The notes under the pieces are model-generated. The model made no database searches, was not told the DNA's origin, and saw only the letters and a list, made by a program, of their open reading frames with translations. This document shows, piece by piece, positions 9,055 to 21,710 of a stretch of DNA of 64,000 nt. The stretch covers positions 1,783,001 through 1,847,000 of the forward strand of contig NZ_CP090059.1 in the NCBI RefSeq assembly GCF_021391395.1. The letters are read 5' to 3'. The DNA is from Sphingomonas cannabina. Its GTDB lineage: Bacteria > Pseudomonadota > Alphaproteobacteria > Sphingomonadales > Sphingomonadaceae. Position numbers and translations under genes: made by a program. The stretch's first letter is position 1, and the number at the start of each line of letters is the position of its first letter.

Positions 9055-9638
9055 TGGCGTCCATGAGCTTCAAGGGATTCGGCTGGGTCCTCGGCATCGC
9101 GACGGTGCTGCCGGCCTGCTACATGGTGACCTCGGCGGTCGCCTCGGAGCGCGGCCGCGTCGAATCGGTCGATCGCGCGATCGTGCAGGCGAAGCGCGAC
9201 ATCCGCAGCCTCGAGACCGAGTTCGAGACGCGCGCCAGCCTCGCCCAGCTCGAGCGCTACAATGGCGAGGTGCTCGCGCTCACCGCGCCGCGCCCCGAGC
9301 AATATCTGGCGAGCGACACCGCGCTCGCCTCGCTGCAGCCGCTCGGCGGCGGGCAGGCGCCGCAATATGCCTCGCTGGTGGTGCCCTCGGGCATCCAGGC
9401 GGCGCAGCCGCAGACCGCCGCGGTCGAGGCTCCGGCCGCCGCCCCGGCTCCGGCGCGGACCGCCGCCCCCGCCGCGGTCGAGGTCGCGTCGAACGAGGGC
9501 GCGTCGAACGAGGTCAGGCGCGCGGTCGCCGCCGGCCGCGCGCAGGCGGTGGCGATGCTCGACCACCGGCTGATCAGCGAATCCACCCTCGGCGACGTCG
9601 TCGCGCGCGCCCGCAGCGAGACGGCGGCGTTGCGTTGA
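9054..9638 (+). CDS. ftsL: FtsL-like cell division protein
   Basis: A protein of 194 residues in the ftsL position between rsmH and ftsI. It has a short cytoplasmic end, one transmembrane helix (about residues 9-29) and a coiled-coil stretch (about 31-75, with RDIRSLETEFETRASLAQL). This is the FtsL/DivIC-like bitopic plan in which the coiled coil pairs with FtsB and links FtsQ to FtsW/FtsI. The Ala/Pro-rich tail after residue 95 is longer than in enterobacterial FtsL but common in alphaproteobacteria. The call rests on topology and gene order, since FtsL sequence is poorly conserved. It overlaps both neighbours by a few bases. Confidence 0.8.
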   Translation: MASMSFKGFGWVLGIATVLPACYMVTSAVASERGRVESVDRAIVQAKRDIRSLETEFETRASLAQLERYNGEVLALTAPRPEQYLASDTALASLQPLGGGQAPQYASLVVPSGIQAAQPQTAAVEAPAAAPAPARTAAPAAVEVASNEGASNEVRRAVAAGRAQAVAMLDHRLISESTLGDVVARARSETAALR

Positions 9639-11344
9639 TCGTCCTCGTCGCTCCTGCTGCGGCCGAGCGCCGCCGGGAGGGCGGCCGGCATTCGCTGGTC
9701 GCGGTGGCGCATCTGCGCCTGACGATCCTGATGCTGCTGTTCGTCTTCTCGACGATCCTGATCGTCGGCCGGCTCGGCTGGCTGGCGCTGTCGGCGGAGC
9801 CCGCGACCACGCGTGACGCCGCCGCGGCGCTGGTGCCGCTGCGCGGCGACATCGTCGACCGCAACGGCGCGTCGCTCGCGCGCACCATCGACGCCTGGTC
9901 GATCGGGGTGCAGCCCGGCAACATCATCGGCGACAAGGTCGAGCTGGCGCAGAAGCTCGCCGCGTTGATGCCGGAGCGCGATCCGTCCTATTACTACCGC
10001 CTGCTCACGCTGAAGGCGCCCTTCACCTACATCCGCCACCGCGCGATGCCCGAGCTGGTGACCGCGGTGAACGCGCTCGGCGAGCCCGGTATCACCTTCG
10101 CGCGCGAGCCGGAGCGGCTCTATCCGCAATCGGCGCTGGCGGCGCAGGCGCTCGGCTATCTCAACGCCGAGCGGCGCGGCGTGCGCGGCATGGAGAAGGC
10201 GCTCGACGCGCGGCTCACCAACCGCGCGCTGCGGTCGCAGCCGGTCGCGCTGTCGCTCGACCTGCGCGTGCAGGGCGCGCTCGAAAGCGAGCTCGGCCGG
10301 GCAATGACCTCGTTCCAGGCCAAGGGCGCGGCCGGCATCGTCCTCGACGTCCACACCGGCGAGGTCATCGCCATGTCGTCGCTGCCGACCTTCAACCCGA
10401 ACAAGGTCCGCAGCGGGGAGGGCACGCTGCTCAACAACGTGACGCAGAGCGTCTACGAGCTCGGCTCGGCGTTCAAGCCGATCGCGATCGCCGCTGCGAT
10501 CGACACCGGCACCGTCACCTCGATGGCGCGCAAGTTCGACGCGACCCAGCCGCTCCAGGTCGGCCGCTTCAAGATCAAGGACGATCACGCGCAGAAGCGC
10601 TGGCTCAACATCCCCGAGACGCTGATCCACTCGTCCAACATCGCGACGGCGCGCATCGCCGACGAGATGGGGCAGGAGAAGCTGTCGGCGATGTTCCGCA
10701 AGGTCGGCTTCGACACCGCGCCGGACATCGAGATCGAGAAGGCGCATCCGCTGTGGCCGCGCTTCTGGGCGCGCACCACGGTGATGACCACTGCCTACGG
10801 CCATGGCATCGCGGTGACGCCGCTCCACCTCGCCAGCGCCTATGCCGCGCTGGTCAACGGCGGCATCTGGCGGCCGGCGACGCTGCTCAAGGTCGAGCCG
10901 GGCCATGCTCCCGAGGGCCGCCGCGTCATCTCGGAGGCGACCAGCGCGCGGATGCGCCAGCTGCTCCGCCTGATCGTGCTCGACGGCACCGGCCGCAAGG
11001 GCGAGGCGCCCGGCTACCGCGTCGGCGGCAAGACCGGCACCGCGGAGAAGCCAGGAGCGGGCGGCTATTCGAAACATGTCAACGTTTCGACGTTCGCGGC
11101 GGCTTTCCCGATGGACGCACCGCGCTATGTGGTGATCGCAATGCTCGATTCGCCCATCGGCAATGCCGAATCCTTTGGCCTGACCACCGCCGCCTACACC
11201 GCTGCGCCGGTGGTGAGCCGTCTCATCACGCGCGCGGGGCCGCTGCTCGGCGTGCAGCCCGACATGAACCGCGACGTCGACGTGTCGGACCTGGAGCCGC
11301 TGATCTGGCACAAGCCCGGCGAGGACCCGGGGCTGGCCGAGTGA
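9635..11344 (+). CDS. ftsI: Penicillin-binding protein 3 (FtsI), septal peptidoglycan transpeptidase
   Basis: A class B PBP of 569 residues that cross-links septal peptidoglycan together with FtsW. It has one N-terminal membrane helix (about 28-48), a PBP dimerisation domain starting with PLRGDIVDRNG, and a transpeptidase domain. The catalytic motifs are visible: SAFK with nucleophile Ser278 and Lys281, SSN at 333-335 and KTGT from Lys466. The TTG start overlaps the ftsL stop codon. Later in-frame starts exist, but this one leaves no gap. Downstream is a 235-base repeat-filled spacer before murE, an unusual break in an otherwise overlapping cluster. Confidence 0.95.
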   Translation: MIVLVAPAAAERRREGGRHSLVAVAHLRLTILMLLFVFSTILIVGRLGWLALSAEPATTRDAAAALVPLRGDIVDRNGASLARTIDAWSIGVQPGNIIGDKVELAQKLAALMPERDPSYYYRLLTLKAPFTYIRHRAMPELVTAVNALGEPGITFAREPERLYPQSALAAQALGYLNAERRGVRGMEKALDARLTNRALRSQPVALSLDLRVQGALESELGRAMTSFQAKGAAGIVLDVHTGEVIAMSSLPTFNPNKVRSGEGTLLNNVTQSVYELGSAFKPIAIAAAIDTGTVTSMARKFDATQPLQVGRFKIKDDHAQKRWLNIPETLIHSSNIATARIADEMGQEKLSAMFRKVGFDTAPDIEIEKAHPLWPRFWARTTVMTTAYGHGIAVTPLHLASAYAALVNGGIWRPATLLKVEPGHAPEGRRVISEATSARMRQLLRLIVLDGTGRKGEAPGYRVGGKTGTAEKPGAGGYSKHVNVSTFAAAFPMDAPRYVVIAMLDSPIGNAESFGLTTAAYTAAPVVSRLITRAGPLLGVQPDMNRDVDVSDLEPLIWHKPGEDPGLAE

Positions 11345-11361
11345 GGCTGGGGAAATTTTCT

Positions 11362-11577
11362 CTGCCCTCGCCCCTCCGGAGGAGGGGAGAGGGTTGCGCA
11401 GACTTAGGTCTTGCGCAGCAAGGCCTTAGTCGGAGCTGGGAGAGGGGTGGGCGCTTGCGCAGCAAGCGCGCGAGGCTCCGCCTCGCTCTACCCCTCTCCC
11501 AACCTCCGCTAGGCGCCCCGGCTACGCCGGCGCACCAAGCTGCGGTAACCCTCTCCCCTATCAAGGGGAGAGGGCAG
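11362..11577. repeat. Complex fold-back repeat between ftsI and murE
   Basis: The spacer is almost entirely self-complementary. An outer GCCCTC arm near 11364 answers GAGGGC near 11570. Nested inside are CCCCTCCGGAGGAGGGG, a GGGAGAGGGG...CCCCTCTCCC pair and a GCTTGCGCAGCAAGC palindrome. It looks like a REP-type unit of the CCCTCTCCCC kind. The right edge contributes the purine-rich ribosome binding site of murE. Confidence 0.8.
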
Positions 11578-11579
11578 CA

Positions 11580-12995
11580 ATGAAACTCGGCCAGCTCACC
11601 GGCAACGGCGAGGACGCAGCCGTGACCGGTTTCGCCATCGATCACCGCAAGGTCGCGCCGGGCACCGTGTTCGGCGCTTTCGAGGGCACGCGCGTCAACG
11701 GCGAGGATTTCATCCCCCAGGCGGTGGCGAGCGGCGCCATCGCCGTGGTCGCGCGGCCGGAGGCGCGGGTCGAGGGCGTGCTCCACATCGCCGACACGCA
11801 CCCGCGCGAGCGTTTCGCCCGGCTGGCGGCGAAGTTCTTCGCGCCCTTCCCGGAGACGGCGGTCGCGGTCACCGGCACCAACGGCAAGACCTCGACGGTC
11901 GAGCTCACCCGCCAGCTCTGGCGGATGGCGGGCTTCCATGCCGCCTCGATCGGCACGCTCGGCGTCACCACCGCCGACGACCGCGTGACGACCGGGCTGA
12001 CGACGCCGGACATCGTCACCTTCCTCTCCAACGTGGCGGGCCTGGCGCGCGAGGGGGTGAGCCATCTCGCCTTCGAGGCGTCGAGCCACGGCCTGTCGCA
12101 ATACCGTACCGAGGGGCTGCCGGTCCGCGCCGGCGCCTTCACCAACTTGAGCCGCGACCATCTCGACTATCACGGCGACATGGCCGCCTATTTCACCGCC
12201 AAGCTCCGCCTGTTCGCCGAGGTGATCGATCCCGACGGGACGGCGGTGGTGTGGGTCGACGATCCCCATTCCGAGCGGGTGATCGACCTCGCCCGGATGC
12301 GCGGGCTCAAGCTGGTCACGGTCGGCGAGCACGGCGACACGCTGCGGCTGGTGTCGCGCGATCCGACCTTGCTCGGCCAGGCGCTGGTGATCGCGGCGGA
12401 GGGGCGCGAGCACAAGGTCACGCTGCCGCTGATCGGCGCCTATCAGGCCGCCAATGCGCTCACCGCCGCGGCGCTGGTGATCGCGACCGGCGGCGATGTC
12501 GCCACGACGCTCGCCAATCTCGCCCGCCTGGCGCCGGTGCGCGGCCGTCTGGAGCGCGCGGTGATCACCAAGGCTGGGGCGCCGGTCTATGTCGACTATG
12601 CCCATACTCCCGACGCGCTCGAGGCGGCGATCGCCGCCCTCAAGCCGCATACGGCGGGCCGCCTGATCGTCGCCTTCGGCGCCGGCGGCGACCGCGACAC
12701 CGGCAAGCGCGAGGAGATGGGCGCGGTGGCGGCCGCACGCGCGGACGTCCTGATCGTCACCGATGACAATCCCCGCAGCGAGGATCCCGCCGCGATCCGC
12801 GCCGCGATCCTCAAGGGCGCGCCGAACGCGACCGAGATCGGCGACCGCCGCGCCGCCATCGCCCACGCCATCGCCGAGGCCGGGCCGGAGGACATCGTCC
12901 TCATCGCCGGCAAGGGTCATGAGCAGGGCCAGATCGTCGGCGACCTCGTGTTGCCCTTCGACGACGTCACTGTCGCACGCGAGGTGGCGGCATGA
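11580..12995 (+). CDS. murE: UDP-N-acetylmuramoyl-tripeptide synthetase MurE (meso-diaminopimelate adding)
   Basis: Cytoplasmic ligase of 471 residues that adds the third stem amino acid to UDP-MurNAc-L-Ala-D-Glu. The ATP loop GTNGKT covers residues 99-104. The DDNPR motif (395-399) is the signature of the meso-diaminopimelate-specific enzymes, as opposed to the lysine type. The ATG start is preceded by GGGGAGAGGG with 5 bases of spacing, and that Shine-Dalgarno is part of the preceding repeat. The stop overlaps murF. Confidence 0.96.
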   Translation: MKLGQLTGNGEDAAVTGFAIDHRKVAPGTVFGAFEGTRVNGEDFIPQAVASGAIAVVARPEARVEGVLHIADTHPRERFARLAAKFFAPFPETAVAVTGTNGKTSTVELTRQLWRMAGFHAASIGTLGVTTADDRVTTGLTTPDIVTFLSNVAGLAREGVSHLAFEASSHGLSQYRTEGLPVRAGAFTNLSRDHLDYHGDMAAYFTAKLRLFAEVIDPDGTAVVWVDDPHSERVIDLARMRGLKLVTVGEHGDTLRLVSRDPTLLGQALVIAAEGREHKVTLPLIGAYQAANALTAAALVIATGGDVATTLANLARLAPVRGRLERAVITKAGAPVYVDYAHTPDALEAAIAALKPHTAGRLIVAFGAGGDRDTGKREEMGAVAAARADVLIVTDDNPRSEDPAAIRAAILKGAPNATEIGDRRAAIAHAIAEAGPEDIVLIAGKGHEQGQIVGDLVLPFDDVTVAREVAA

Positions 12996-14382
12996 GCGCA
13001 CCCCTGTGGACATCCGCCGAGATCGAAAGGGCAACCGGCGGCACCGCGAACCGTAGCTTCGCGTGTGGACATGTGACATTCGACTCTCGCGAAGTGACCA
13101 ACGGCTCCCTGTTCATCGCCCTCAAGGGCGAGACCACCGATGGACATCTCTACCTCGACAAGGCGATCGCCGCCGGCGCGACCGGCACGCTGGTCAGCCA
13201 GCCGACCGACCACCCCGCCGTCCAGGTGCCGGACACCATGGCGGCGATGGAGGCCCTCGCCCGGGCGGCCCGCGCCCGCACCGCTGCGACGGTGATCGGC
13301 GTCACCGGCTCGGTCGGCAAGACGGGCACCAAGGAAGCGCTCGCGGAGGCACTTTCCCGCGCGAATCAAGGCTTTGTCCACCGCTCGGTCAAGAGCTACA
13401 ACAACCACACCGGCGTGCCGCTCAGCCTCGCGCGGATGCCGGCGGCAAGCCGCTTCGGCGTGTTCGAGATGGGCATGAACCACGCCGGCGAGCTCTCGGC
13501 GCTCACCCGCCTCGTCCGTCCCCACATCGCCCTCATCACCGCCATCGCTCCCGCCCATACCGCCTTCTTCCCCGACGAAAGCGCCATCGCCGACGCGAAA
13601 GGCGAGATTTTCCAGGGTCTTGAACCGGGCGGCACCGCGATCGTCCCCTACGACAGCCCCCACCGCGACCGCCTGATCGCGGCGGCCGAGCCCCATGCCG
13701 GCCGCATCGTCACCTTCGGCCTCGACCAGGGCGCCGACGTCCACGCGATCGAGACGATGCCGGCGGCGAACGGCGGCACCTTCGTCAGCGCCGCGATCGG
13801 CGAGGACCGCGAGCTCAGCTTCACCGTCGCCCACCCCGGAAACCATTGGGTTTCCAACGCATTGGCGGTTCTGGCGGCGGTCGATGCGGCAGGCGGCGAC
13901 CTCGGCCTCGCCGGCCTCGCGCTCGGCGAGCTGCCGGGCCTCCCCGGCCGCGGCGCGCGCCTGCTGGTCGAGGTACAGGACGGCACCGCGCTGGTCATCG
14001 ACGAAAGCTACAACGCCAACCCCGTCTCGATGCGCGCGACGCTGGCGGTGCTCGCCCGCGAGCCCGGCCGCCGCATCGCCGTGCTCGGCGGGATGCGCGA
14101 GCTCGGCGACCAGAGCGCCGCCTATCATGCCGGCCTGGTCGGACCGATCGACGAAGCGGGGCTTTCCTACGCCATCCTGGTGGGCGAGGAGATGGCCCCG
14201 CTCGCGCAAGCCCTTGAGGGCCATCTCGATTTCGTCCATGTGCCCGACGCCGCAGCCGCGCGCGACCGCCTTCAGGCGGTGCTGGCGCCGGGCGATGCGG
14301 TTCTCGTCAAGGGATCGAACGGAATCGGGCTGGCGGCGGTGGTCGCGGCGTTGGCCAGGCAATCGGTTGGGGTAGGGGGCTG

Positions 14383-14383
<1 letters not shown>
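12992..14383 (+). CDS. murF: UDP-N-acetylmuramoyl-tripeptide--D-alanyl-D-alanine ligase MurF
   Basis: Ligase of 463 residues that adds D-Ala-D-Ala to complete UDP-MurNAc-pentapeptide. Family features are the N-terminal FDSREV substrate-binding segment, the ATP loop [15 protein letters not shown], the [10 protein letters not shown] motif and [14 protein letters not shown]. It starts by ATGA overlap in murE and ends by overlap with mraY, so translation is coupled through murE-murF-mraY. Confidence 0.96.
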
Positions 14384-15449
<1,066 letters not shown>

Positions 15450-15453
<4 letters not shown>

Positions 15454-16784
15454 TCACCAGCCCGTCCTGGCGCGGCAGACGCTATGCGGTGCTGGGGCTG
15501 GCGCGCTCGGGCGCTGCGACGGTTCGCGCTCTGGTGGCGAGCGGAGCCAAGGTGGTCGGATGGGACTCGAACCAAGACACTGCGCGCGGTCTCGTCGGAC
15601 AACTGAAATCTGATCGTGAGCAATATGAGGCCGAGCCAGGCTTCATCTTGAAGAATTGGGAGCTCGCTCTCGACCTGACGGGGTTCGAAGCCGTTGTCGT
15701 CTCGCCAGGCGTGCCGCTCAATCGGCATCCGGTTGCCGAGAAGGCTGCGCGCTATGGTCTCCCGCTGATCGGCGACATCGAGCTGTTCGCCGAAGCGCGC
15801 CCGTCGCTGCCGCCGCACAGGGTCGTCGGCATCACCGGCACCAACGGCAAGTCGACCACCACTGCGCTCATCCACCACATCTGCGAGACCGCCGGCCTCC
15901 CGGCGCGGCTCGGCGGCAATATCGGCCTGCCGATCCTGGGGCAGGACCCGCTGCCCGAGGGCGGCGTCTACGTCCTCGAGCTGTCGAGCTACCAGATCGA
16001 CCTCACCCACAGCCTCGACTGCGATGTCGCGGTGCTGCTCAACATCACCCCCGACCATCTCGACCGTTACGACGGCTTCGAAGCCTACGCCGCCGCCAAG
16101 GCGCGGTTGTTCGCGATGCAGTCGCCTGGCCATGCCGCGGTGATCGGCATCGGCGACGAGCCCTCCGCCGCCATCGCCCGCCAGGTCTCGCGCGCCGGCC
16201 GCGCCGAGGACCTGACCAAGATCGCCCCCGGCGTCTGTATGGACCAGTCGCGCTGGCCGGCGCTCCAGGGACCGCACAATGCCCAGAACGCGCTCGCCGC
16301 GATTGCCGCCTGCGACGCGCTCGGCATCCCCAACGCAGCGATCGACAAGGGGCTGGAGACCTTCCCCGGCCTGCCGCATCGCATGGAGCGGATCGCGGTC
16401 CGGCACGGCGTCGCCTACGTCAACGATAGCAAGGCGACCAACCCCACTTCGACCGCGCCCGCGCTCGCCGCCTTCGAACGCATCCACTGGATTCTCGGCG
16501 GCCAGGCCAAGACCGACGATCTCGACGCCTGCGCGCCCTACTTCGGCCATGTCGCGCGCGCCTATACGATCGGCGAGGCGGGGCCGATGTTCGCCCGCCT
16601 GCTCGCCCCCCACATGCCGGTCGAGGAAAGCGGCACGCTCGCCGCCGCCGTGGCCCAGGCCGCCGCGTGGGCCGGGGAGGGGGAGACGGTGCTGCTCTCC
16701 CCAGCCTGCGCCTCGTTCGACCAGTTCAAGGACTATGAGGACCGCGGCCGCGCCTTTCGCGCCGCGGTGGAGGCGCTGGCATGA
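15450..16784 (+). CDS. murD: UDP-N-acetylmuramoyl-L-alanine--D-glutamate ligase MurD
   Basis: Cytoplasmic ligase of 444 residues that adds D-glutamate to UDP-MurNAc-L-Ala. The N-terminal nucleotide-binding stretch AVLGLARSG, the ATP loop [14 protein letters not shown], the ELSSYQID block and the C-terminal [12 protein letters not shown] motif are typical of MurD. It starts inside the mraY end (ATGA) and ftsW starts inside its own end. Confidence 0.96.
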
Positions 16785-17998
16785 CCGACGCCGCTCGTCC
16801 CTCCGCGACCCCCAAGGGCCTGCGCGGCCGCATGGAGCAGCGTTTCGGCCGCGGCAACCAGGGGCCGATCGCGATATGGTTCTGGGAGCTCGACCGCGTG
16901 CTCCTGTTCCTCGTCTTCCTGCTGATCGCGATCGGCCTGGTCGCGGTCGCCGCCGCCAGCCCCGCCTCGGCCGTCCGCTATTCCGAGGGCGCGCACCAGA
17001 TCGCGCCCATGTATTATTTCTGGCGCCAGACCGCCTGGGTCGCGGTGTCGATCCCGGTGCTGCTGGTCGTGTCGATGCTGCCGATCACGGTCGCGCGGCG
17101 CATGGCGATCGCGGGAACCATCATCTTCCTGGTCCTGCTGATGGCGGTGCCGGTGATCGGCGTGACCGTGAACGGAGCGCGGCGCTGGATCGGCGTCGGC
17201 ATCGCCCAGTTCCAGCCGTCCGAATTCCTGAAGCCGCTGTTCATCGTCACCACCGCCTGGCTGCTGTCGCTGCGCGCGCGCGATCCCCAGCTGCCGATGC
17301 TGGTCGTCACCGGGTTGCTGACCGCGGTCGTCGCGGCGCTGCTGATGCTCCAGCCCGATTTCGGACAGACCATCGTCTTCTCCAGCGTGTGGCTGATCCT
17401 GCTGATGATTTCGGGCGTCTCGCCCAAGGCGATCGGCGCGCTGTTCGGTGCCGGGTTCGTCGGCGTCATTGCGGCCTATCTCTTCTATCCGACCGCGCGC
17501 CTCAGGATCGACAACTTCCTGTTCCCGGACCGCGAGGGAGCCGGGACAGACCACTATCAGACCGACATGGCGCACGCGACGCTGACCGCGGGCGGCGTCA
17601 CTGGCACCGGCCCCGGCGGCGGCACCGTCAAGTTCAAGCTGCCCGAGGCGCACACCGACTATATCTATTCGGTGGTCGGCGAGGAGTTCGGCCTGCTCGC
17701 CTGCGCGATCATCGCGGTGCTGTTCCTCGCCATCGTCGTGCGCGTGTTCGTGAAGCTGCTCGACGAGGAGGACGCCTTCCGCCTGCTCGCCGCTTCGGGC
17801 CTGGCGGCGCAGTTCGGAGTGCAGGCGACGATCAACATGGGCGTCAACACCGGCCTCTTGCCGTCGAAGGGCATGACGCTGCCCTTCATCAGCTACGGCG
17901 GATCGTCGATGATCGCCTTGTCGCTGGGGATGGGACTGCTGCTCGCCTTTACCCGCCGCAACCCGTATCTGACCCGCTCGCCCTATATCGTGAGGTGA
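16781..17998 (+). CDS. ftsW: Septal peptidoglycan glycosyltransferase FtsW (SEDS family)
   Basis: Polytopic protein of 405 residues that polymerises lipid II at the septum with FtsI. About ten transmembrane helices follow a cytoplasmic N-terminus of about 40 residues. SEDS motifs include GARRWI, FQPSEFLKP, the LQPDFGQT segment with the essential Asp, and the C-terminal PFISYGGSSM. Its place inside the dcw cluster next to murG assigns it to division rather than to elongation (RodA). Confidence 0.95.
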   Translation: MTDAARPSATPKGLRGRMEQRFGRGNQGPIAIWFWELDRVLLFLVFLLIAIGLVAVAAASPASAVRYSEGAHQIAPMYYFWRQTAWVAVSIPVLLVVSMLPITVARRMAIAGTIIFLVLLMAVPVIGVTVNGARRWIGVGIAQFQPSEFLKPLFIVTTAWLLSLRARDPQLPMLVVTGLLTAVVAALLMLQPDFGQTIVFSSVWLILLMISGVSPKAIGALFGAGFVGVIAAYLFYPTARLRIDNFLFPDREGAGTDHYQTDMAHATLTAGGVTGTGPGGGTVKFKLPEAHTDYIYSVVGEEFGLLACAIIAVLFLAIVVRVFVKLLDEEDAFRLLAASGLAAQFGVQATINMGVNTGLLPSKGMTLPFISYGGSSMIALSLGMGLLLAFTRRNPYLTRSPYIVR

Positions 17999-18008
17999 CA
18001 GGAAGAGC

Positions 18009-19096
18009 ATGGGATCGGAACGCCACTACGTCCTCGCCGCAGGCGGCACCGGAGGCCATATGGTCCCCGCCGCGGCGCTCGCCGCCGAGCTGTCGGCGCG
18101 CGGCCACCGCGTCGCGCTGGTGAGCGACGCGCGCGGGGTACGCTTTCCCGGACTGTTCGAGGACGTGCAGACCCATGTCCTGCCCGCCGGACGCCTCTCC
18201 GGCGGCCCGGTCGGCTGGGCCAGGGCGGCCAAGCAGATGTGGGACGGGCGTGCCCAGGCGATCGAGCTCTACCGCAACTTCAAGCCCGCCGCCGTGATCG
18301 GCTTCGGCGGCTATCCGGCGCTCCCGGCGATGCTCGCTGCCTTCTCCGCGGGCATTCCAACGGTGATCCATGAGCAGAACGCCGTGCTCGGCCGCGTCAA
18401 CCGCTTCGTCGCGGGGCGGGTGGCGGCGATCGCCACCTCCTATGCCGACGTCGCGCGGCTCAAGGAGAGCTGGCGCGGCAAGACCCATCTCGTCGGCAAT
18501 CCCGTCCGCCAGGCGATCCTCGACATCCGCGAGCGTCCCTATCCGGTGCTGGAGGAGGACGGCATCTTCCGCGTGCTGGTGACCGGCGGCAGCCAAGGCG
18601 CCACCGTGCTGAGCCAGGTCGTGCCCGATGGCCTCGCGCTGCTCCCCGTCCATTTCCGCCGCCGCCTCCAGGTGACGCACCAGGCGCGGATCGAGGACAT
18701 CGACCAGGTCCGCGCCAAATATGCCGAGCACGGCATTCCCGCCGAGCTCGCGACCTACCTTCCCGACCTTCCGGAGCATCTCGCCTGGGCGCATCTGGTG
18801 ATCGCGCGCGCGGGCGCCTCGACGATCGCCGAGCTCACCGCCGCCGGCCGCCCGGCGATCCTGGTGCCGCTGCCTAGCGCCACCGACGACCACCAGACCG
18901 CCAACGCGCGCGAGATCACCGAAGCCGGAGGAGCCCGCACCATCTCGCAGCCGCAGTTCACTCCCGCCGAGCTCGCCAAGCAGATGCAGAAGCTCGGCCT
19001 CGATCCCGCCGCGCTCGCCAACGCCGCCGCGCGGGCGAAGAAATGCGGCCGCCCGGACGCGGCGCGCCATCTCGCCGATCTGGTGGAGGGATTAGC

Positions 19097-19100
<4 letters not shown>
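18009..19100 (+). CDS. murG: UDP-N-acetylglucosamine transferase MurG (lipid II synthase)
   Basis: Peripheral membrane GT-B glycosyltransferase of 363 residues that adds GlcNAc to lipid I. Visible motifs are the N-terminal [10 protein letters not shown] loop, the [10 protein letters not shown] loop, [11 protein letters not shown], and the donor-site GGSQGA and [11 protein letters not shown] segments. The ATG at 18009 has an AGGAAGA Shine-Dalgarno in the 10-base gap after ftsW. The stop overlaps murC. Confidence 0.96.
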
Positions 19101-20505
<1,405 letters not shown>

Positions 20506-20509
<4 letters not shown>

Positions 20510-20700
20510 GCGATTTCTTCTCCACCATGGTCGACATGCAGCGCGAGATCCTGCGCGCGCAGAAGGCGCAGCTCGACGCGGCCAAGCGCGGGCTCGATCT
20601 CGGTGCGCAGATCGCCGCGGCGCAGGAGGTGACGCACAAGGCGGCCGAGGCCAATCTCAAGGCATGGAAGGCCTGGGCAAGCCTGTGGGGGTGGAAATGA
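20506..20700 (+). CDS. Small helical protein of unknown function between murC and murB
   Basis: A 64-residue frame that starts by ATGA overlap in the murC stop and ends by ATGA overlap with murB, so it is translationally coupled on both sides. It begins [19 protein letters not shown] and is mostly one long charged helix with an Ala-rich amphipathic centre and a Trp-rich tail ([13 protein letters not shown]). There is no signal peptide or recognisable domain. The tight coupling and lack of stops argue that it is a real gene. The Trp-rich end could touch the membrane or a Mur enzyme, which is speculation. Confidence 0.75.
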
Positions 20701-21620
20701 GCGCCGTCTGCACCGCGCTCCCGCCGCTGCGCGGTTCAGTCGAGCACCACGGCAGCCTCGCCGACTTCATCTGGTTCCGCACCGGCGGGCCGGCGGAATG
20801 GCTGGTGCGGCCGGACGACGTGCAGTCGCTCGCCGCTTTCCTTGCCGCGCTCGATCCGGACGTCCCGGTGCTGCCGGTGGGCGTCGGCTCCAACCTGATC
20901 GTGCGCGACGGCGGCGTGCCCGGCGTGGTGGTGCGCCTGCCCAAGGCGATGGCCAAGGTGAGCGTCGAGCCCGGCACCAAGGAAGGCTTTCGGCGCGTGC
21001 GGGCGGGCGGCGCGGCGATGGGGATCACCGTCGCCAGCGCCGCGCGCGATGCCGGCATCGCCGGGCTGGAGTTCCTCCGCGGCATCCCCGGCACCGTCGG
21101 CGGCGCGGTGCGGATGAACGCCGGCGCCTATGGCCGCGACACCAGCGACATCCTGGTCGAGGCGACCGTCGTCACCCGCGACGGCGCGATCGAGACGTGG
21201 CCGGCGGAGCGGCTCGGCTACACCTACCGCCACTCCGAAATCCCCGCCGGGGCTGTCGTGGTCGAGGCGCTGTTCGAGGGCACCCCCGGCGACCCCCAGA
21301 AGATCGGCGCCGAAATGGACCGCATCGCCGCCGAGCGCGAGGCCTCGCAGCCGCTGCGCAGCCGCACCGGCGGCTCGACCTTCAAGAACCCGGACGGCGA
21401 CAAGGCCTGGCGCCTGATCGATGCCGCCGGCTGCCGCGGCCTGCGCCGCGGCGACGCGCAGGTGAGCGAGAAGCATTGCAATTTCCTCCTCAACCTCGGC
21501 GACGCCACCAGCGCCGACATCGAGGCACTAGGCGAAGAGGTCCGCGAGAAGGTGAAGGCGCATTCCGGCGTCACGCTCGAATGGGAGATTCAACGCGTGG
21601 GGGTGGCCGATGCGGAGTGA
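20697..21620 (+). CDS. murB: UDP-N-acetylenolpyruvoylglucosamine reductase MurB
   Basis: FAD-dependent reductase of 307 residues that makes UDP-MurNAc from the enolpyruvyl precursor. The FAD domain shows LPVGVGSNLIVRDGG and the NAGAYG block after GIPGTVGGAVRMN. The substrate domain has the catalytic RTGGSTFKNP segment with the proton-donor serine. I set the start at 20697 ([10 protein letters not shown]) because it overlaps the stop of the preceding small gene. The length is that of the short class of MurB. A repeat unit separates it from ddl. Confidence 0.95.
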   Translation: MSAVCTALPPLRGSVEHHGSLADFIWFRTGGPAEWLVRPDDVQSLAAFLAALDPDVPVLPVGVGSNLIVRDGGVPGVVVRLPKAMAKVSVEPGTKEGFRRVRAGGAAMGITVASAARDAGIAGLEFLRGIPGTVGGAVRMNAGAYGRDTSDILVEATVVTRDGAIETWPAERLGYTYRHSEIPAGAVVVEALFEGTPGDPQKIGAEMDRIAAEREASQPLRSRTGGSTFKNPDGDKAWRLIDAAGCRGLRRGDAQVSEKHCNFLLNLGDATSADIEALGEEVREKVKAHSGVTLEWEIQRVGVADAE

Positions 21621-21628
21621 TGCGTTCA

Positions 21629-21699
21629 CGTTCCCCGGCGAAGGCCGGGGCCCAGTTGCCATCGGCTCGAAGCTGGGCCCCGGCCTTCGCCGGGGAACG
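21629..21699. repeat. REP-like paired inverted repeat, family C, between murB and ddl
   Basis: CGTTCCCCGGCGAAGGCCGG and its inverted counterpart ending in GGCCTTCGCCGGGGAACG lie about 17 bases apart and form a near-perfect fold-back that fills most of the 90-base gap between the two genes. Confidence 0.85.
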
Positions 21700-21710
21700 G
21701 AGATACTGTT

